A stretch of 64,000 nucleotides of DNA from Cristatella mucedo (taxonomy: Eukaryota > Bryozoa > Phylactolaemata > Cristatellidae): NCBI GenBank assembly GCA_009760855.2, contig WPIO01000059.1, positions 2,584,501 through 2,648,500 of the forward strand, in the 5' to 3' direction. The position numbers were made by a program, and so were the translations under genes. Below are positions 57,868-64,000 of this stretch, piece after piece (the first letter of the stretch is position 1; each line of letters opens with the position of its first letter). Below the pieces are notes generated by a model, which was not told the DNA's origin, ran no database searches, and saw nothing but the letters and a program-made list of their open reading frames with translations.

Positions 57868-58350
57868 TAAATAATAATAATAAGAATACATTTGTATTGT
57901 GCTCTCAGGAAACTGAATCACTTTCTTGGCACCACACGGATGCTGTATGGAGAACATTACCAGATGATTGGTGCTAAGATCAGCAAGCAGCAGGCACAGT
58001 GTAAGCAGGTGCATGCACACGCCGTGCGAATCACAGCAGGTGTATTTTAAGCTTCTTTTCAAATATCGTCATGTCTGGTGACGTTGTGACACACGGCGGT
58101 AGTGAGTTCCAGGTTTTAGGAGCATGGAAACTAAATACACGGTTTCGAACAAATTTGATGTTCGCACGAGATGTGGCTAAGTGACTTGAGTCCGAGAACA
58201 GCGATTCCTCGCCTGGTGGGGAAGTAGTTCTGATGGGTAGGCTGGAGCCAGAGAGTGAATGGACCTAAAAGTGAGTGACAGAAGCTTGAAGCCGATGCAC
58301 TGTTTGATTGCGAGCCAGTGCTGGTTGGTGAGACGTGGTGCCACATGGCA
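57868..58350 (-). mobile_element. Family C LINE, reverse, with coding remnant
   Basis: Tail AATAATAATAAGAATACATT, TGTATTGTGCTCTCAGGAAA, CTGAATCACTTTCTTGGCAC. The upstream part, in reverse, encodes decayed relatives of the LINE-A C-terminus (HHVSPTSTGSQSN, SFCHSLLGPFTLWLQPTHQN). It is clearly related to LINE-A but diverged, with a different 3'UTR. Confidence 0.7.
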
Positions 58351-58509
58351 ACTAAATGATAGAGTCAGTCAATAGACCACGAAAAATATTGCTTATGAAT
58401 AAACGTGCATTCCTTCAATCACTCATCATTAATCCGTTTTCGACCACAGCTTCCAAGATTTTGGTAACATAAGCGTGAGGACTAAAATCATCGGGTGAAA
58501 AGCGACTAA

Positions 58510-58523
58510 TGCACTGGGGGGGG
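58510..58523. repeat. Poly-G run
   Basis: A run of 13 G residues after ACT. Potentially unstable or G-quadruplex forming. Confidence 0.9.
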
Positions 58524-58599
58524 GGGGGCGATGGTAGGGCCACATGATCCTCACACCAATCCGTCGGCACCGCAGGCGGTAGAGTTTTGTAGCACTTTG

Positions 58600-59815
58600 C
58601 TGGCCTTGGCTGAATTTTAGCGCAAACAGGAGCTGTTCGGAGGCGGGCTAGAACTCCTTTGTCCTGGAGCAGTGAGCCAGAGAGGAGCGTCAGCGCGGCT
58701 AGAGAGCAAGAGCTTAAGAGCAAGCCAGGAAGCTGAGACCGGCGGTGGCGATTCGGCCTTTAGAATTGGTCCGATACCCGCGGAAGCTGCTGATTGATGT
58801 TGGCTGGCCTGTCAACCTCCGCCTACACTCGGCCCAAGAAAGAATCGTCTGGAACCCATTCGCCATTCAAGCTGGACAGAGGGGACATTCCAGTGGCCTA
58901 GTGCCGGTATTAGTTCCTTACCGTAATGGGCCATGGTGTCGGGCCCAATACCACTAAGCTCTTGCCCCATTGTCTCAGCCAAGTATTTAAGAGTCGAGCG
59001 ACGCTCGCTCTGGGTCTTTTGCCTCGTGTCTTTTGTCTTTGGTCCGGCTCTGCGCCTCGACGCCGTCGGGCACTCGTTTCTCTGAAAGCGAGGGAGGAGG
59101 GCGGGCTGTCCGCCGACGATGGACGGAACAGGACGAGACAGCGCTAGGAGGATTCGGTGGACTCCACCGAATACGGTCGTATCGCGCCCGAGCTGGCATT
59201 TTGTGTTTCTTTCGTGTCTTGTGTGTGCGCGCTAGCACGGGGTCTCGGCATAGGGATTTGCCGGCGCGAGCTAGGCGTAGTTGACGTGTGTGGAGTATTC
59301 CTGCCGCACTGGTGGAAACCGAGTTCTAGTTCTCCGGGTAGGGTTTAGACTCCGGTTCGCGCTTCAGTGTGGAGGAGCATTCCCTCCGCAAGAGTGTGCA
59401 AGTTGGCGTGTTTGGGGTATTCCCTCGGCACAGGTGGGAACGGATTCCTAGTTCACCGGTTAGGGTTTAGGGTCCGGGTCGCGCTTAGTGTGGAGGAGTA
59501 TTCCCTCCGCAAGAGTGTTGGTGCAGTTGAGAGCGTGCGAGGAGTGTGGAGATAAAGCTGAACTAGACGCGCAGCGACTTTGTGCGCTTGCGAATAAAGT
59601 TCAGTAAAATCCCCAATCTGCGTGTCTCGCTTTCCAATTCACGCCGCGGACTCGCGACCCACTTTAGTAACGGTAAGCAGGTCAGAGCCAGAAACGCTCG
59701 TTTCGTGGCGGCCAGCTTATTGCGCGTAGGTGCGCACCGAACGGCATTAGGCGATAGGCTACGTCGCTAGGTAAGCGGCAGGTCAAGCTTACCCCGCCGA
59801 GCCTTCGGCGTTACA
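58600..59815 (+). mobile_element. LTR-like repeat, possibly a solo LTR
   Basis: The left part (58600-59050) matches 9310-9790 in reverse. A TATA-like AGTATTTAAGAGTC at about 58982, a GC-rich middle with an internal tandem duplication, an AATAAA at 59594 and an end in GGCGTTACA at 59807-59815 resemble U3-R-U5. The next bases, GTTTGTATCAGGC, resemble a tRNA-Met-type primer-binding site. No matching TGTAACG start, gag or pol was found, so boundaries and class are uncertain. Confidence 0.4.
59280..59523. repeat. Two-copy tandem duplication of about 122 bp
   Basis: GTTGACGTGTGTGGAGTATT at 59280 and GTTGGCGTGTTTGGGGTATT at 59402 start two parallel copies. Both contain a TAGGGTTTAG box and GTGTGGAGGAG, with CTCCGCAAGAGTG at the end. 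Confidence 0.85.
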
Positions 59816-59829
59816 GTTTGTATCAGGCT

Positions 59830-60935
59830 GTGGTGCTGGACTGGGCATTTAAGTCCGTATTCGTTAACACGGAGCACCTAATGGGTGTCAGTGTTTGCTG
59901 CTGCCAGACCAATACTAATGGCGCTGGCGCCTCGCGCGGCAATGATATGGCCACGCCCACACAGCTGCTGTAGGGGACCGAAGTTCAGTGCCGCCACGGC
60001 AGGCTGGTGCCGCAGAGACTGCCAGGCAACCAGTTAAAACTTTCCGCCTCTGGTTTACTTCGAGAAAGGATAGTTGCTATATGAAACTTTCTTGTCCGGT
60101 GCATGGTTGAAGAAGCGACTCGGCTGGAATCGCTCTGAAGCGATGAAGTTGCTTGCAGGAGCCGTAAGGTCAGGGATGGAGCCCTGCAATCGTAGCTGCC
60201 TGCAGCTAACGGAAGAGGACTATTAAGGGAAGAATTAGCTACCGGTCAGAGAACAAAAAGCAAGAGGGTCATCGTCAAAGGCTCCGCTACGATCGAGACA
60301 GCAACAGCACTCTCCCGGACAACTGGACCACATGGCGGCCATCGTAAAAAGGTGTACGGTAACAGACAGCATACCCTGCTGACAGACGGCTTGTGAGTGG
60401 GTTTCGCGCGCGTATGAAATATTTATATAATATTTATTTTTAAATAAAAAGATGCTTGATTGTCACTGGAAATTCATTTTTGGCCTACCAATGAGAGCAC
60501 TAAATCCGGGCCTTCAAGGTTTTCATATACTGAGGCAGCCGTTAATTTGGAGGCGATCTCTTTATCGAACTATTGTTCATCTAGCTTCCACAAGGTAAGT
60601 TGATATACATCTGAAAGAATAATTTTCGAGTCGTCAGCCAATGCTTGTTTTAGTCTGATTGCTTACTTCACCTTCATTGAAAGACGCCAGTATGCGTTTT
60701 CAGTACTTGTGTCTTATGCTGGGTGAAATCGAACGCTGGGCCTCGACTTGCAGAGGTGCTTAATAATTGCGGCACGGCCGCATGGTAGAAGACGTTTACT
60801 GATTGAAGAGTGGCTTAAAGCGTTTTGTCACAAATGATAGTTGGTGCGTGCCTGATTTTCCTCAGTAGCTCAACAAGCCAGCACTTCCTGCTTTATAGGA
60901 ATTGGAACTGTCCAGACCGATCATACTTTTCAAAA
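59830..60935. other. Gene-free spacer after the LTR-like element
   Basis: If the upstream element were intact, gag would begin here, but no long frame or zinc knuckle is seen. A GC-rich first half passes into AT-rich DNA at about 60410. Confidence 0.4.
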
Positions 60936-60939
60936 CTCC

Positions 60940-61076
60940 TCGTCGTACGATGCTCTCACTCCGTATCACAGGTCGCGGGTGCTGGCGGTAGGCAAATTTT
61001 AATTACCCTCTGCAAGCTGAAGAGTTGGCCGCCGCCTAGTCTTTTCTGCAGCTACATACACTGACTTTAATCAGCA
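60940..61076 (+). mobile_element. Possible diverged SINE-2, forward
   Basis: A weak B-box region (CACAGGTCGCGGGTGCTGGC) and a better tail match (CTTTTCTGCAGCTACATACA then CTGACTTTAATCAG). Tentative. Confidence 0.35.
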
Positions 61077-61275
61077 AACCGTAACTCAGTGCTTTAAATC
61101 CTTTTACTCCTCAGTCTCTTATCATAACCGGAATAGTCACAGCACACGTCGCCGCATAGAGATATGAAACACCTATCCCCTAGGCGATTTAGAAATGATT
61201 TAGTGTAGGTTTGAGTCTGCAAGTGCATTATGACTCACTATTTAGTGAGCATAATTAAATAAATAAATCCTAGCT

Positions 61276-61353
61276 AATTAAACAGCCTCTTTTTGTATAG
61301 CGACAGAAGAGCCTTTACGGCTATCACCACCGCTTGCAGTGGCGATAAAGGAT
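61276..61353 (-). mobile_element. SINE-2 fragment, reverse
   Basis: The plus strand reads AGCCTCTTTTTGTATAGCGA, CAGAAGAGCCTTTACGGCTA, TCACCACCGCTTGCAGTGGC, GATAAAGGATC, the reverse of the SINE-2 tail. Confidence 0.6.
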
Positions 61354-61869
61354 CAAGACATAGCAATCACCAGGAAGACTTGAGAATAGAGTCTATCTGC
61401 TTTAGTTTACAGGATGTCACTGTAGCTTTTTTCTGACATCCATCATGTTGAGCACCAGGATTCATGCCACTGATAGGCAAGCATTTCTATAGCACATATC
61501 AGTACACTAAGACGGCACTGACACAGCACATTAGTAGTTTAGATCCTTGATCAGTGGCATATTTTATGGCATACGTGCAGTTTACATAAGTTTCCGACGT
61601 TTATCAATCAAATCATGCTATTCAAGCAATGGTCATCTAAAGAGTCTCTACCAGTCTCATTATTTTCACGTAAATTCAAGCTCCTCGTGCTGATCTAGTA
61701 CAAGCTAGGCTATCGTTTATATGCAGCCGGCACACTGCCAGACCTGTGCTGCGATTAAATTATGTCTTTCAGCACTTCAAACTGTCACCACCCTTATAAC
61801 ATGCACTGCAATTGTTCTTGTACAGAAATCGGGCTTATTCAGTTAAATAACGATTTGACCATTCTAGCA

Positions 61870-62145
61870 GTTAAGGCAGAGTGACTCATAAGCAGGAAAG
61901 CCTAGTGCTCGAAGATGGCTCTGCCAACATTTCCCCTGTGCTATCAGCTTGAAATCTGGATATCTTGTTCAACAACGACCTTTACCATTTGACCTGGTCG
62001 TCTTTACAGTCAAGTCTGCCCACTTTCAGCTGCTCCATTTAGTAAAATTCGGGCCTTGAAAGCTGGTTCAGGCCATTTTAAATCACATTTATGCATCTAT
62101 AACTCACTGCTTTCAGCCTCTGTGCCTGTGCAATAAGATAGCTAC
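61870..62145 (+). mobile_element. Decayed LINE-A internal fragment
   Basis: GATGGCTCTGCCAACATTTC, CTTGAAATCTGGATATCTTG, CAGTCAAGTCTGCCCACTTT, CAGCTGCTCCATTTAGTAAA and AACTCACTGCTTTCAGCCTC follow the LINE-A ORF2 order with indels. Confidence 0.65.
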
Positions 62146-63107
62146 ATATTCCTCGTAGTACTTACTGTGTTCGTGTGCACTATCGTTTACCTGGGTGTGC
62201 ATACAGAAACCGTACATTTTTTGGTCAATCTTTTGGCAATTTTTTCCCTAGCAGTTACAATGTTTGAGGATGTTTCTTATGCTGCTACGCGTGTGTTAGG
62301 TTAGTCTTATCACAGGTATGTAGTATATCAGCAATTGCATGGTAATAGCCGCAGCTATTTATCGTGCCCAGGTTCTACTGCAAATGCAGTCACGGAGTCA
62401 GAATTATTGCTTGCAGTAGCATCTATGACGAGCACTCAGTGGCCGAGCTAAAGGGGCAGGGGGATGATTGTCCCTCGTGGAGAAATGGAAGTACCTAAAT
62501 CCTGGGCAAATTTCCTCATACCCAAAGGTTGGAAGCAGTGGGAAGACACAAAAGGAACAAGTTGAGTAAAATTGTCAATTTTTCCAAAAACTGTTTTCAT
62601 GTGCTGCTTATGTCATTATGTCTGAAGGAGCCTGGAGCTCCCCTTCCTAAACCTGAAAATCTCGTCTCCTGGCCACCTGCAAGCACTCCGGTTCCATCTT
62701 GGATGGAAAGCCCTTCGGCATATCTACACTAGCAGCCATAAGTTTGCCACACCCACTACAACTATGGCCGCTTGGTTGACTATTGCTTTCTGCAGTTTTA
62801 AAGTCCTCCCGGAGCTTTGAAATGAATGAAATTGATGCCACAGTAAACCAAACAGTCAACACACCATTTCTTTAACACGACAACCGCAGCATGGGGATTA
62901 CAAACACCAAATCTATTAGGATGTGGCCCCTCCCCGATTAGCCACCACTTCTCCTATTCGGACTGTCATGGACTCGACGAGTTTCAGAGTGATGTCAGAC
63001 GGTCTAGCATGCCATACTGCTTGCAATTTGTCCCATAATTTGCAGCACAACTCAACATTATGCTTTAGATCGAAGTCCCATCGAATCCTGAAATTAGCGC
63101 CTAGCAG
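62146..63107. other. Upstream region of the TRIM gene
   Basis: No exon recognised. Contains mixed-composition sequence and open frames without domains. Any promoter of the downstream TRIM gene probably lies in the last part. Confidence 0.35.
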
Positions 63108-63111
63108 TCTG

Positions 63112-63169
63112 CTTTTCTATACACCCGTTTATCTGATGTACTTTTCTATACACCCGTTTATCTTATGTA
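63112..63169. repeat. Two-copy 29-bp tandem repeat
   Basis: CTTTTCTATACACCCGTTTA followed by TCTGATGTA or TCTTATGTA, twice in a row. It lies about 100 nt upstream of the TRIM start codon. Confidence 0.85.
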
Positions 63170-63273
63170 CACTATTTTTTCATTCCTTTTTGTCACAATT
63201 TGTCTCCGTGATTAACTTTTGTAGCTCATCTACCAGCCAGACGTTTTTGGTTTATGCCTTTTTGAGAACAGCC

Positions 63274-64000
63274 ATGGCACAAGAGCTTCCGATGCACCAA
63301 CTTGCGATTGACGAACGCCTGCTGTCTTGCATCGCCTGTGGACAAATTGCAGAGGAGCCGCTGCTGCTGCGCTGCTTGCACAGCTGCTGCAGTCGCTGTG
63401 CAGACCAAGCATGTACAGCAGAGGACTCGAATTGCATCATGGTCTGCCCTGCTTGCAAAGTAGTCACTGACATGAGTATACCAAAGCATCACAACGGCTT
63501 CATTGCCAACTTGGGGAGACTTACAACAGCTGTGAGAGATGCAGGCAATTGCACTTTTTGCAGAGAGGATGGCAAACCAGACGAGCAGACAGACGACTGG
63601 TGCTTGCAGTGCCAGAGATCCATGTGCTCAGCCTGCTTGCCAGGACATAGCCGATGCAATCCCGATCACGTGATTGTCGCCATCGATCAGATCAAGAGCA
63701 TGAGTGAAGTGCTGCAAGCCTCAGGACAGCAGCAGTGCTTGCAGCACCGGAAGCCGCTGGATCTGCTGTGCTTTGACTGCAAGAAAGCCAAGTGCACCGA
63801 CTGTCTCACACAGTGCCTGGGCCAAGGACACTCGATTGCACAGCCGCTAAAAGAACCGAAACCCGAAGCTTTTTTGAAGGATGCACGAGAGAGTATACAG
63901 CATCTTCTTCAGGGTGTAAATGCAAAGTCTGCGCAGCTACTTTGGGCCAGAAGTCTGGTCAGCGACATCCGATCGGCTCGTGCCATTCACCTAGACGAGC
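63274..64000 (+). CDS. TRIM-family RING/B-box protein, 5' part (runs off the window)
   Basis: Likely E3 ubiquitin ligase of the tripartite-motif family. The frame is open from the ATG at 63274 to the window edge (242 codons) without an intron. The RING finger has C19, C22, C34, H36, C39, C42, C58 and C61 (CIAC, CLHSCCSRC, CPAC). B-box 1 spans about 93-132 (CTFC, WCLQCQRSMCSACL, ending in His). B-box 2 spans about 155-189 (CLQHRKPLDLLCFDCKKAKC, TDC, then GH). A probable coiled coil begins near residue 198 (FLKDARESIQHLLQGVNAKS). The C-terminal domain that would name the member (NHL, filamin, B30.2 and others) is outside the window. RING plus two B-boxes excludes single-B-box TRIMs. The 20-kb repeat-rich spacer separates it from GNMT. 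Confidence 0.9.
   Translation, partial: MAQELPMHQLAIDERLLSCIACGQIAEEPLLLRCLHSCCSRCADQACTAEDSNCIMVCPACKVVTDMSIPKHHNGFIANLGRLTTAVRDAGNCTFCREDGKPDEQTDDWCLQCQRSMCSACLPGHSRCNPDHVIVAIDQIKSMSEVLQASGQQQCLQHRKPLDLLCFDCKKAKCTDCLTQCLGQGHSIAQPLKEPKPEAFLKDARESIQHLLQGVNAKSAQLLWARSLVSDIRSARAIHLDE

Overview
The window is nuclear DNA of an animal. Protein-coding genes are split by GT-AG introns at conserved positions, the proteins are metazoan types (SFMBT, RANBP1, GLRX5, cornichon, GNMT, TRIM), and introns and spacers are full of truncated non-LTR retrotransposons and tRNA-derived SINEs. A nuclear copy of mitochondrial cox1 keeps TGA where tryptophan is expected, and its residues look most like protostome COX1. 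That is only a hint at the phylum; I cannot name the species.

Layout. 1-6664 (+): the last eight coding exons of an SFMBT Polycomb-family gene (end of the last MBT repeat, SLED domain, long linker with an AT-hook, C-terminal SAM). 10894-16500 (+): complete RANBP1 in six exons, with a 40-codon low-complexity insertion in the Ran-binding domain. 20648-24528 (+): complete two-exon GLRX5, whose intron holds the longest and best preserved LINE copy. 25831-29557 (-): complete five-exon cornichon gene, convergent with GLRX5. 31169-42707 (+): GNMT, six exons recovered, initiator exon not found. 42708-63273: about 20 kb with no recognisable host gene, holding two mitochondrial insertions, a plant-type telomeric repeat array, a four-unit 108-bp tandem repeat, an LTR-like element and LINE/SINE debris. 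63274-64000 (+): the 5' part of a TRIM protein gene (RING, two B-boxes), running off the edge.

Repeats. LINE-A is a CR1/L2-like family ending in a 3' hairpin plus an (ATT)n tail. LINE-B ends in ATTAC-type repeats. Family C is a diverged relative of LINE-A. SINE-1 is tRNA-derived, and its 3' end copies the LINE-A hairpin, which points to mobilisation by LINE-A machinery. SINE-2 is a second tRNA-like family. Two further dispersed repeats (X, Y) and an LTR-like family each occur at least twice.

The host genes are unrelated housekeeping or regulatory loci: chromatin silencing, Ran-GTP transport, mitochondrial Fe-S cluster assembly, ER export, methyl-group balance and ubiquitination. I see no operon-like logic among them. 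The most notable non-genic signals are the shared LINE/SINE 3' hairpin, two long hairpins just downstream of SFMBT, the 108-bp tandem repeat that is open on the minus strand, and the interstitial TTTAGGG array.
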